A DNA stretch of 64,000 nt, taken from the NCBI RefSeq assembly GCF_009905375.1, contig NC_133647.1, forward strand, positions 168,376,275-168,440,274. Reading direction: 5' to 3'. Each line of letters starts with the position of its first letter. The stretch's first letter is position 1. This stretch comes from Apium graveolens (Eukaryota; Streptophyta; Magnoliopsida; Apiales; Apiaceae). The notes beneath the pieces were generated by a model. That model did not search any database. It was not told the DNA's origin and worked only from the letters and a program-made list of their open reading frames with translations. This document shows, in pieces, positions 35,917-47,069 of this stretch. The translations under genes and the position numbers were made by a program.

Positions 35917-38900
35917 ATAATAGGCCTGAAATGAGTCCTAACATCTCATATTACTCTTTACAAGAGCACCCACAGAGAGATTTTGCGTTGAGTTGTGGGA
36001 TTCGAGCTTCTCTGTGTTTACCTCTCTTCAAGACTATTAATTTTTCCGGCTGTCCTGATGGTGTTATGGAACTTGTCTCGACTTGTGACCAACATCTTGA
36101 AAAAGTCAAGCTATCCGTTCACTTATCCTGCTTTTTTAAGGCCTGTGATTTTCATTTCCTCTGTTTGACTTTAAACTAATGTTGTTCATCACATCTAAGT
36201 ATGATTTTTTCTTGCAGAAACTCAGAATGTTTTCGTTAGGTGACAATATATACCGCTTCATAAGAACTAATGTAAGCAAGGTTTTTGACTTCATAATATT
36301 TTTTTGAAAACAAATATGTTAAAGAACAAATTGTTTCATTACATATCTATTCTTACGCTAACAGATCCCGAAACATGCACTTTTGGAAATGGATCACATG
36401 TTGAAGGAGATGTGTCAAACATTCCATTTACCTCTTGCTCAGTACTGGGTAACAAAAGACCCTAACTTGGGAGCCCTTGATGTAATGTATCAATCAAGTT
36501 GCAGAGATTTCGAGAACTCAATGCCCTGGTGTGAGTTCAAAGACGCTTGTGTGCGGATGGGTTCAAATATAGGTGAAGGCCTTGTTGGCAAAACATACCT
36601 ATCCCAAAAATCATTCTTTTGCAAAGATGTAAGAGAACTCACCATTACTGATCACCCCTCGGCACACTATGCACGGAAATGCGGGTCAATTGCTTATATA
36701 ACAATATATTTGTGGAGCCTTTCCCCACAATGCAGAGATTGTGTACTGGAGTTCTTTCTGCCCAATCCCGAGATGAATAGTACTTACCCTCAAACCTTGT
36801 TGAACTCTTTATTGGCAACAACAAAGGAAAATCTTCCATATTTTATGGTTGCTTCAGAAGGACAATCAGGGCAAGTGTTATCAGTTGAAGTTATCAACCC
36901 TTCCAGGCATGAACCCAAGACTTTCAAAATAGGTCAACCTTTGTGTTCTCTTGCTCACCATGAAGGTCCCCAAAACAAAGGGGATGCATCCCAACCAGCT
37001 AGTCGTCGTTCAAATTTATGGTTTCAAGATGAAATTGTACAAGATGAGCATGGTCTGGACATAAAAAACAAAAAGTCTAACACGACCATTGTTCCTTATC
37101 ATGATGCCCTTTCTGGGGATTTGACTATAGCAACACCTGAGATAATTGAGGAAGATAATTCTGCTATGAAGCACAAAGAGCACACTATGGGTTCCGAAAG
37201 AGGTAACAAAAGTACATAACCCTTTCTTTTATGGAAAAAAGTTCTTACATGCATTACGGGAGTGTTTGTTTTAGCTTAAACTTGGAAAACAAGCACTTGA
37301 TGTCTGTTATAAACTGCAGATATGCAAACTGTACTATTTGTTTTGCTTTAGTCAAAACAAACAGGCATTGAATAAATAAATGCAAACTTATACCTTTTTT
37401 TGACTAAAAGTAAAAGCCGGAATTTTGTTCCATTCATGGCTACACCATAGATGAAGTGGTAGAAGAATCACCGTTTGAAGAGAACTAATATGCTATGATC
37501 ACTGCAGCTCAGCCTTCCAGGCTTGAAGATGTTCTTCAAATACAAAACAGTGGAATTATCAATTTTGAGATAATAGGTGAGTTTTTTGGAATACCACAAG
37601 AAGATGCAGCAAAGAGCTTTGCAGGTATGTGCTACTCTCCTATGTTCTTGCACTTCTTTCGGCTTATAATTAATATATTATTATACAAGTTCAGTCGTGC
37701 ATCTCATTTAAATTATTCATTATGTTAGTTAGTCGATCCACATTTAAACGTATGTGTAGAGGTCTAGGTATCAAAAGGTGGCCACATGGTTAGAGAAGAA
37801 TGGCAAGAGAAGAATGAACCGAAACATTTCAGCTAATCTTGAGAGAAGATTAGATGATGATGATGATTTATATTGTACTTTGGTGCACTGAGGAAATATG
37901 AATAGAAGGGAAGCATCCTGAAAAGGGTCTTAATTTTTGGGGGTTTTAGGCAGTATTTTGGAGAACCAGTGGACGATGAAGCAATGAGCTTCATAATGTT
38001 ATCTCAGATACAGAAGCTTCATAATATTATATCAGATAGTACATAACAAGTAGTGTAATTTAAATTGTTTTTTATTTCATTAATTAATTCAGCAGGAGAT
38101 GTAGTTAAAGAATTACCTGTTCAAGATGCCGGGTATGCCATGAATGCTAATACTCGATCTTCAAATTTTCAAACCGAAAAATCATCATCTCTTCAAGAAT
38201 TTATAGAAATTGAAAAAGACCTATTGATCTTAGATCATTCGCATCAGCTACCAGTAGTGGAAGATTCTATACATAAGAAGGGGCTTATTGGCGGTACAGA
38301 AAATTATGACTCCTGCATTCATGTTTTGGACAAAACATGCATAGAGGAAACATCAAAAGAAGGGAAATCACCTGAAAAAGGTTACAGTTATGATATTCTT
38401 AGTGCGCATTTTGGAAAACTACAGGATGATGCAGCAAAGTATTTTAATGGTAAGTTCTTTTCACCATGTTCTTGTGCTTCCATACTGGTGTTTCCCATAT
38501 TAAAAAGCTAATTAGATTCAACCGTTGTAGATAGACTTATTTCAGTTTTGTGCATCTTTTTCTACATGTTGAATGGTTTTAGTTAGTCGGTCGACATTTA
38601 AACGCATATGTCGAGACAACGGTATTAAACGGTGGCGATCTCACGGGAAGAAACTGGACAGTCAAAGTTCGCCTGAGCTCAGGAGAGCTAACAATGAGGA
38701 ACCGAGCAGAAATAAGTCTTCTTTTTCCGGCATTTTCCCTCTGCAAGATACAGACATGATAACTGTGAAGGCAACCTATAATGAAGTTGCTATAAAATTT
38801 GAAGTGCTTGATTCATCAGGAATAGTAGACTTGGAAGATAATGTGATTGAAAGGCTGAAAATAGAGAGAAACACATTTAGCATCAAGTACCAAGACGACG

Positions 38901-39025
38901 ACGGCGATTGGGTGTTGATTGCTTGTGACAAGGATGTACAGAAATGTATAAAAACCTCAAGATTATTAAAGAAGACAACAATAAAGATGCTGGTTGATCG
39001 GCCTATCACTCACTATAGATCTTGA
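35649..39025 (+). CDS. NIN-like protein (NLP) transcription factor with RWP-RK and PB1 domains
   Basis: NLPs are nuclear regulators of nitrate-responsive genes; RWP-RK binds DNA and PB1 pairs proteins. Model: exon 1 35649-36104 (or 36116), exon 2 36218-36271, exon 3 36365-37202, exon 6 38093 (or 38096)-38449, exon 7 38583-39025, all phase-compatible. The ATG at 35649 lies in accATGg. N-terminal and GAF-like regions span exons 1-3 (ELVARKEPFYVL; HALLEMDHMLKEMCQTFHLP; GEGLVGKTYLS; DCVLEFFLPNPEM). The RWP-RK half-domains are split over exons 6 and 7 (ILSAHFGKLQDDAAKYFN / VSRSTFKRICRDNGIKRW). PB1 is in exon 7, with the acidic YQDDDGDWVLIACDKD. RW is followed by R, not P, unlike the family signature. 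Exons 4 and 5 (listed separately) carry stops and must be skipped for a full product. Expression is unproven. Confidence 0.75.
37451..37793 (+). pseudogene. Duplicated RWP-RK exon pair (exons 4-5) with stops
   Basis: Exon-like 37451-37624 and 37729-37793 encode IIGEFFGIPQEDAAKSFA and VSRSTFKRMCRGLGIKRWPHG, a second copy of the RWP-RK halves found in exons 6 and 7. Splice sites and phase (one base carried over) match the gene's other junctions. A TAA at 37486-37488 and a TAG at 37791-37793, right after RWPHG, interrupt it. Coding-like sequence continues past the TAG (KRRMNRNISANLERRLDDDD). It may be skipped, or it may cap a short isoform lacking PB1. Confidence 0.75.
37941..38010 (+). pseudogene. 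Third RWP-RK half-domain relic
   Basis: Reads FRQYFGEPVDDEAMSF, aligning with the first RWP-RK half of exons 4 and 6 (FFGIPQEDAAKSF, HFGKLQDDAAKYF). No partner second half follows before exon 6. Confidence 0.6.
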
Positions 39026-39586
39026 ACCCTCCTGGTTTTTTTGTTCAATGTTTTTAGAAAATGATTATATTTTTAAAGCATTTATTTGCTCTTTGCCTAC
39101 TGTATTTGCATAGTTGTATCTGAAGTTGGAAGTATAGAGAATACAGCCCCCACTAATATAGTCATGGTATAAATCTGCTGAATATAGTATCACATTTACC
39201 AGTTATATACCCATGATAATTTCCTCCATTACGTGAATTTGCTATAATTTAAGTTAATCTAGTTCTAACTACACTTATGATTGTGTCTAATTTATTCTAG
39301 TTCTAAAATTGGCATTATGAACATGGATAAATGTTCATGTTGGCATATACGTATCAGAAATCTCATGAAATAGAAGTGGACATTACAGGTGATGATGCCA
39401 CCACTATGCATAACTTTTACTTTAAGCCTCGGGAGTTCTGAACCAATAACAAAACACAGTAATCATTGATATACAATCTCAATGACTTCCTTTTGTTTAT
39501 GTGTGCAAGGAAATGAAGAAAATGACATTATTAACAACAAACAAAGCCTTGAGTCAGGGAGACTGAGGTCTTCAACCAGAAGCATT
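39026..39586. other. 3' flank of the NLP gene
   Basis: AT-rich, no ORF of interest; presumably includes the 3' UTR and polyadenylation signals. Confidence 0.5.
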
Positions 39587-40560
39587 TGTTATGTACAAAA
39601 TTTTGGTACAAAAATTATTCGCGTCAAAATCGGGTCAATCGGATAAAATTAGGGCGAAGATAGTACAATTAGAAACTCTTTTTTCAAAGACGAAAGGGTG
39701 CGCCCTCAGGAAATGGTAACTAAGGTTATCCTGAACATGGCGCGCCCTAATGATGACAGGATAGGGAAATCCCTAAATCCTTGGGAAGTGAAGGGCGCGC
39801 CCTATATGAAAATAAGTATCCTAACCTACACAAAGGTTAGGGCGCGCCCTCAAAGAGAAAACCTAGTTTCTGAGGGAACTTCAATATATTGCTTGGACGA
39901 ATTTTTTGGATGCATCAAGAGGGGAGAAGATTATTATTACAAATATATTTGTTGCAGGTATTTTATTGAAAAACTCCTTTCTGTAATGCAATCACAGAAA
40001 AGCGGTGTCCTGGACAGAGACCACCAAGGATATGCCTTGACGGAAGGCCTCCTCCTGTAGTTAATGAGTGTCCTCATTGGATATGTGGGGTGAATTTTGG
40101 TGTGTGCTTTGGGAGCTCTGTTTCTGTAGTCAACGGGTGTTCTCGTTGGGAGACTTCGGAGCATCCTGTACTTTGCACTCAAAAACTTGGTATCACTTGT
40201 CCTATAATCTGGTAGGGGCTCCTTATACGGGGGACAAGGATGCATCTAACATTTGGGGTGAAACATGGTTATACCTGCTTCCGCGAACCAGAGAAGCAGC
40301 TGGTAGTAGAAGGGTTATCCTCGACCGGGGAGATGCCTTATCTGCGAAGTCTCGAAACCGCGGGTGAGCCTTCGTGGTTGAGCTTCATCGACGGACATTC
40401 CTAAATCTAGTAGAATACGGTTTTCAGTAGGTTTCCTACTAGGCCTCGAAATGAGAAATCTAAGCCCATTAGGTTTCTTGTTCCCCAAAAACTACGTTGG
40501 CTTGATTCCCAATAGATAGGGATACGTAGGCAAATTGTAAGGGATCGGAAGTTGAAAACG
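39587..40560. mobile_element. Probable Tat/Ogre-type Ty3/gypsy LTR (solo or remnant)
   Basis: Starts near tgttatgtacaaaattttgg. It contains perfect palindromes ggcgcgcc at 39739-39748, 39793-39802 and 39840-39850, and ends with the stretch acgttggcttgattcccaat followed by ggatacgtaggcaa (about 40492-40535). In my recollection that text occurs in the R/U5 region of Tat/Ogre LTRs. No internal domain follows, so it would be a solo LTR. I could not find a clean target duplication. Confidence 0.45.
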
Positions 40561-40822
40561 CAAAGGAGCCATCACTAACCCTAAGCAATCTCAGCCACCA
40601 TAAATCATAACCACCAAACACTGTTCACGTTTTCCGACGAAGAACCACCGTCACAGATATTATTTCCGGCTATAAACCTCGAAAATTATTGCTACCAAAT
40701 TCCTCCCTCAACGATATTGATATTACAAAAATATACAAAGTACAGATATAACATGCAAATCATTACAAACTCTAGTCTCTCCATCAGAACAAATATTTCC
40801 AAAAGGATTGAAGGAGAGTGTG
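40561..40822. other. Short intergenic stretch
   Basis: No gene or paired repeat seen between the LTR-like region and the NLP copy 2 stop codon. Confidence 0.4.
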
Positions 40823-40920
40823 TCAAGAGGCATATTGATTCATAGGAGAATCAATTAACATCTTAATTTTTTGTTTCTTAAATGTTCTTGACATATCCAT
40901 ACATTCAAGCACAAGAAACT
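40823..40920 (-). pseudogene. 3' tip of NLP copy 2 (PB1 end)
   Basis: On the minus strand this encodes ECMDMSRTFKKQKIKMLIDS and ends PMNQYAS with a TGA at 40825-40823. It aligns with the end of the resident NLP (KTSRLLKKTTIKMLVDRPIT). It is separated from the rest of the PB1 domain (60825-61170) by the 19.9-kb copia insertion. Confidence 0.8.
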
Positions 40921-41209
40921 TGTAAAATCTAATAGATTGCATAAAATGAAGAAGAAGACCAAGCTCACATGTTTATTTACACATAGAATAAAATAGTTTG
41001 TTACAAAGCTTAGTCAGTAAGAAATGAAAGACCTCCTCTGCTTATATACAAGAGCTAATGTTAGGAGGGAAAACTAACTTTTTAAACTAATCAACTAATT
41101 ACAATTGACTATTACTAATATTCCATTGACCAGTCAAGTAAGATGACCGATCTTAACCCCTCCCCAGTTGGAGGGTGAGTTACTCCCAACTTGCCAATAA
41201 ACTGTGATG

Positions 41210-44200
41210 CTATAGTCCTGTAAGAGGCTTCGTGCAAATATCCGTAAACTGCTTTTTGGAAGGTGTATAAGACAAAGAAATGAGCCCAGATGCAAGCTCC
41301 ATGCGAACAAAATGACAGTCTAACTCAATATGTTTGGTACGCTCATGGTAGACTGTGTTTTTTTCAATGTAGATGGCAGTTTGGTAATCATGCTTAACAT
41401 GAAAATGAGCAATGTTTGGAATGTCGAGTTCATGTAGAAGGCGAGTAAGCCAAGCAAGTTCAGATTTTAAACGGCGTAAAAAATGATAATCTGCTTCTGC
41501 AGAAGACAAAGATACTACATGTTGTTTCTTGGATTTCCAAGAAATCAGACTCCCCCAAGTAAGATAACAAAACAACTCACAGATTTTCTACTATTTGGAC
41601 AAGATGCCCAATCCGCATCACAATAAGCTTTCAGAGTTAAAGAAGAATGCTTAGTGTATAAGAGACCCTGGCCTGGATCAATTCTGAGATATTTGAGTAC
41701 ATGAAGAGCTAAATCCCAATGAGCTTGTCGAGGTGAAGACATAAACTGACTTAAATGTTGAACACAAATAGAAAAATCAGGACGAGTATTGGTTAGAAAA
41801 TTGAGCTTCCCTATCAATCTCCTGTACTCTGATGCACCTGTTAGCAATTCACCTTGATCAAGAAAAAGTTTAATACTGAGATCCAAAGGTGTAACAACAG
41901 GGGAAGAAGTAGAATAATTAAATTCTGATAATAAATTAATTGTAAACTTCCTCTGAGAGATGATCATGCCATCAGGAACTTCAGTGAATTATAATCCCAA
42001 AAAATATCGAAGTTTGCCAAGATCTTTAATCTTGAAAACTGAGTCAATATATGCTTTAATATCAATAATTTTTTCATCATAATTTCCAGCAACCAAAATG
42101 TCGTCAACATAAACTGCTAAATATACAACCAAAGAACCAATCTTCTTGTAAAACAGAGAAGAATTATTTTTAGAAATACTATATCCTCGAGACAATAAAG
42201 TGGTCTTCAATTTAGTGTTCCATTGACTGGATGCTTACCTTAAACCATAAAGTGATTTTTCTAGCTTACAAACCCGAGTTGGATCAGAAAGTAAAAGGCC
42301 TGGAGGAGAATCATGTACACATCCTCCTAAAGATCTCCATGAATAAACGCATTATTGACATCTAAATGAAAAAGATTCCACCATTTCTTGAGTGCAGTGG
42401 CCACCAGACTTCGAATTGTGGTCATTTTCACAACAGGAGAAAAGGTCTCAGTGAAATCAATACCTTCAACTTGTGTAAAAACCACTGACCTGAATTTATA
42501 TTTTTCAATAGTGCCATCTGAATTTTGTTTAACCTTAAACACCCATTTACATAATATAGGTTTCTTTCCAGGTGGTATTTTAACAATAGACCTGTATCTA
42601 TTAGCTTTTAGAGCAGCAAATTCTGCAGAAATTGCTTGTTGCCATTCAGGAAACTTAATTTCTTCCTTAGAAGAAGATGGCTAAGTAGGAGGTGATATGT
42701 AAGAAGTGATACTAGTGGAAAAATAAGAAGATTACACTGAACTAATAGATGGTAAAATGAGAGTACACATAGAAGTTATGGTACAAAAGCAAGCAGCATT
42801 ATGACAAGAACTAAATGTATTGGTATAAGAGTGCACATAATATTTCAAATAATTTGAAACTTTGGAAGATCTAGTTGATTTCCTGATCTGAGGTGGATCA
42901 TTAAGAGGTGAATTATTATTATAAGGATCAGTGTTTGTATCAGGCATAGAGAAATCATTAGAAGAACTTGGAGTATGTATTGTAGGAGTTATGACATCAT
43001 GATGATAAGTAGAATCAAAATGTTGGTCAGGTATAGGAAAATGAATGAAATTACCAGTTTTGTGACTAATGTCAGGAAATATGGACTCATGAAAGACTAC
43101 ATCCCTTGAAATAACCACAAAATTATTTTCAAGATTAAGAAATTTGAAAGATTTTTTCCATAGGGACACCCTAAAAAATACAGGGTACTACACGATGTGT
43201 AAACTTATCACTGCTTGGTTTTGTTGTGGAAACTTAACTTAAACATTCAATTGGTTTGAGTGTTGAGTTGCCAGGCTTGAGAGAAAATATAAGCTCATAT
43301 GGAGAACAATTATTCAACAGCTTAGATGGAAATCGATTTATCAGATACGTTGCAGTAAGGACACAATCCCCCATAACTGTTTTGATAATTTGGATTGAAA
43401 CAAAAGAGCCCTAGATGTTTCTAGAAGATGTTTGTGCTTCTGTTCAACTACACCATTTTGTTGTGGTGTGTGTGAAGATGAAGTTTGGTGAACTATCCCA
43501 TTAGAGAGAAGAAAATCAGATGCTATTTTACTCACCAAGCTCAAGTGCATTATCTGTACGGACAGTTTTAACTGTTCCTTTAAACTGATTTTTAACCATA
43601 AAAATAAATTATTTGATGAACTCAAAAGCATTAATCTTAGAACTTAATAAGTTAGTCCAAGTAGTAGGAGTAAAATCATCAACTATAGTAAGAAAGTATT
43701 TATGTTTATTATATGTCTGGACTGAATACGAACCCCAAAGATCAATGTGAAGTAATTCAAACTTTGCAATTGTATGAATACTACTCTTTGGAAGTCTATG
43801 TTGACGTTCTTTTGCACAAACATCACAAGCAAAAATTAATTTGGCATTTTTAGTATCAATAGAACATATAGGCTGTAGTTTAGACAAAGGCAGATGACCT
43901 AATCTATTATGCCAAATTAAAGCTGAAACAGTATCTTTATTATAACTGAAATGACCGAAAGAAGATGCATTTGCAGAAAATTCCTCTTTTACATCAGGAG
44001 GAGAATGAAACAAATATAGGCCCCTCTAAGAACTACCAAGTTCCATTGGCTTCCTCAGAGAATGGCCCTATAAAACACAAGAGGTGGGTGTGAAAAATAT
44101 GGAACAATTGAGGTGATGAATAAGCTTATTGATTGACAACAAATTATACTTAAAATACGGAACATATAGCACATCAGTAAGTATTATATCATGAATTAAA

Positions 44201-44760
44201 GGAACGGTCCCAACATGAGATATAGTGATGATTTCCCCATGAGGCAAGGAAATGTGGATTGGATGAGATAAAATATTCAATATAGTGAACATCTCTCTTT
44301 GTAAACACATATGGTCACTCGCACCATTATCTAATATCCAACCAGTACTTTGTGTAGCAGAAAGATAAGAAAAAGAAGTTTTTACTTGAGAGTAATACCT
44401 GCAAAATTTGTAGTGCTGATAGCAAATTCTGAAGGCTAAGCAGTTTTGAGTAGATTCATTAGTTGTGAATACATTTCTGGTGAAATACCAGTCATTGCAG
44501 ATGTTCCAGAAGAACCAGAATTGACCGAATTGGTAACAATAGGAGCTGGAGGATATGAGAGTGTTTCTGAGACCTCGGTTTGAGCAGCCATTCTTTTCTC
44601 ATTATTGAATGGCTTGTTGAATTTAAAATCTGGTGGAAAACCATGTAACTTAAAACACTTACCAATAACATGATCAGGCTTTTTGCAGTAATTGAAGTGA
44701 AGTTTTTTTGCATCAGTATTAGTGTTCCTCCTTCCTGCTTGAAAATTCCCATAACTTGTG
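41210..44760 (-). pseudogene. Copia gag end and pol, multiple frameshifts and stops
   Basis: Minus strand from right to left in normal order. Zinc-knuckle and end-of-gag text (about 44700-44490), protease region (44310-44068: GASDHMCL just upstream, DVLYVPYFKYNLLSINKL), integrase zinc region and core (44013-43341: WHNRLGHLPLSKL, LLHIDLWGSYSV, TPQQNGVVEQKHKHLLE), reverse transcriptase (42542-41989: VDVNNAFIHGDL-like segment LDVNNAFIHGDL, AVYVDDILVAGNYD) and RNase H (41967-41210: AYCDADWASCPNSRKS, SSAEADYHFLRRLKSELAWL, KHIELDCHFVR). The catalytic YVDD box is kept, but frames change at least eight times, so it is inactive. Confidence 0.85.
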
Positions 44761-45151
44761 TTGCACTTAGATCTATTAGAGTTTACAACAAGTGAAGCAG
44801 AATCAGCCAGAAAATGACTAAGAGAGTGAATTTCTCTTTATGTTTCATCCTTCAGCAAAAGACTGTAGACCTGGCCAATTGAAGGCAAAAGAGATCACAT
44901 CAAGATAGAACCTCTTATAGAAGTAAAAGAATTATTTAACCCCATCAAGAACTGAATTATCCTTTGATCCTGCTGAAATTTGGATAATTTCTGAGAAGCA
45001 CCACAAGTGCATCCACATGAACAAACAGGAATTAAGCATAGAGCATCAATGTCATCCCATAACGTCTTCAACTTAGTGAAGTAATCAGAAACATTACAGC
45101 TTCCCTGTGAAATCTCAGTTGTGCTCCATTTGAGACACCATATCTCTCTCT
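44761..45151 (-). pseudogene. Copia gag, downstream part
   Basis: Continues the gag of the same element left of the hAT insertion, starting at YGVSNGAQ. Many stops follow. The reading resumes across the hAT 8-bp duplication without loss of frame. Confidence 0.7.
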
Positions 45152-45437
45152 CAGGGCCAGCCCTATGTATTTGGGTGCCCTAGGCGTGATTCAAAAATGG
45201 TGCCCCATATTCATAACCAAAAAATCACAATAAGATATATTCATTGTATAAAAGAAAACTTACTTGAATCTAAAGTAGCAAGTGAATATAATGAATTTCT
45301 TGTACGCTAAATATCCAAGTTTTCAACCTCCTGCAATAATCTCCTGCAAGCCACTGATGTAGTATCATGAATATAGAACAGTCATCATTACTAGTACACA
45401 ACAATGTCAAAATAAAGTTATAAGAATGAGTTTACCT

Positions 45438-45664
45438 TTATTGATTTTGAAACTTTTTTCTAGGCTTTTGAGATGTGAATCTCTCTATGATTTTGCTATA
45501 ATCTAGAGAACTTGCCAGCTCACTTTCAATAGACAATAAAGCCAATCCATTAAGTCTATCTTGAGACATCGAAGAGCGGAGATAAGATTTGATCAGTTTC
45601 AATCTAGAAAATGTCTTTTCCGCCTCTACCACTGTAACAGGAATGGTCACAACGATTCTATAAG
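45438..45664 (-). pseudogene. hAT transposase dimerisation domain, 3' piece
   Basis: Encodes VTIPVTVVEAEKTFSRLKLI, then KSYLRSSMSQDRLNGLALLS and IESELASSLDY, the hAT C-terminal dimerisation region. It continues directly from the piece at 58714-58912 once the Sirevirus is removed. Confidence 0.85.
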
Positions 45665-46971
45665 TGAAAGGCATATGTCATAGCCTATTCGTTTATTCGA
45701 GGATTTAACTCAACTCAAATAAGAATGTAATAAGTAAATAGTGGATCTATCGTCAGAGAGATCTCACAAAGTAACATCTGTCAAAGGGTTAAAAAACATT
45801 ATTCATCTACAGACTTGAAGACTTAATTCACTGGAAGAAGCTCAAGAAATTGATCAAGCCTCAGTGATATAAATCAAGATTGTGGATTTAACCAAGTGAC
45901 AGAGATCTCGTCAGGGTATCAATTAATTACAAGGATTTAATCTGAAGAAAATCAAGAGTATCAAGGTCAAGGCTTGAAGAAACGTCACGCAAGTTAGTCA
46001 CTCATGAACCAGACAGTACATCGAGTGTCAACATTGAAGTGGTGGAATTGATTCATAATTGACAGTGATTTTCAGAAGATTTTCAGAAGAATGGTTGCTG
46101 TTCAAGAGTAGTATTAATTCTCTATTAATTAATTAAGTCATTTAATTTAATTAAGAGAATAAATTAAATCTGCAAAGATTAATTTATTGATTAATTGAAT
46201 TAGTTGGTTAATTAATTCTGAATTAATATTATGCATTTTTCAGAAATGATTTTGGATTTATATTCAAAAAGAAAATCAGCAAATCAGATTTGAACTGGTA
46301 TGACAATTGGATTGTCATACCGAAAGTCCTACCAAGTCTTTCTGGATAGTTCTACCAAGTCATTCTATTGTCCTACCGATAGTCTTTCCAAGTCAAGTAA
46401 TTGTCCTACCGAAAGTTCTATCAGCTCAAATGATTGTCTTGCTAGTTCATTTTGGATTGTCTTGCCGAATGTCATGCTGATTCAATTCGAGTGATCTGTT
46501 TACTTAAACCAACAGAAGCAGATCATTTTCATTATCATCAACATACAGAACACACAAGTTAAGAGAAAAACAGCAGAAAACAAAGGCACAACATTTTATT
46601 TTCCATCTGCTTTATTCAAGATCAAAATTCTAGATTGAAAAGTTAAATCCAATCCACTAGAATTATTTATCTTGTTCTTGTGTAACAATCTAGCGGATTA
46701 AAATCCCTAGAACTTAATCTCAAATCGCATTTAGCATTTGATCTTTTAATTGCAAAAATAGAAAAAGTTCATGTCGAATTTATTCTAGATTTGTAATAAT
46801 TGATTTGAGATTAATCCCTTGTAACCGATACCGTAGTTGTAACACCTTTCATGTTTAATAAAAGTTTTATTTAACTTGAATTTTGTTTCACCTTTTTATT
46901 CCGCATTTTATTCGATTAAACGGTATTATTTGCATTCAACCCCCCTTCTACAAACAAATTGGGACCTAACA
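45665..46971 (+). mobile_element. Sirevirus 5' LTR
   Basis: TG...CA ends. The middle (46295-46490) contains a run of related words such as attgtcataccgaaagtcct and attgtcttgccgaatgtcat. These match the hairpins in the pol-env spacer. Confidence 0.93.
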
Positions 46972-46973
46972 AT

Positions 46974-46986
46974 TGGTATCAGAGCC
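46974..46986 (+). other. Sirevirus primer binding site
   Basis: ttggtatcagagc, complementary to the initiator tRNA-Met 3' end, 2 bp after the LTR. Confidence 0.85.
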
Positions 46987-47069
46987 TTCTGATTAACGTA
47001 CAAATCTAGATCCTAGACTTTTGTGTTTCTTTCACTTCTTGATTTTTTTATTCACTCAAAAAATTCATA

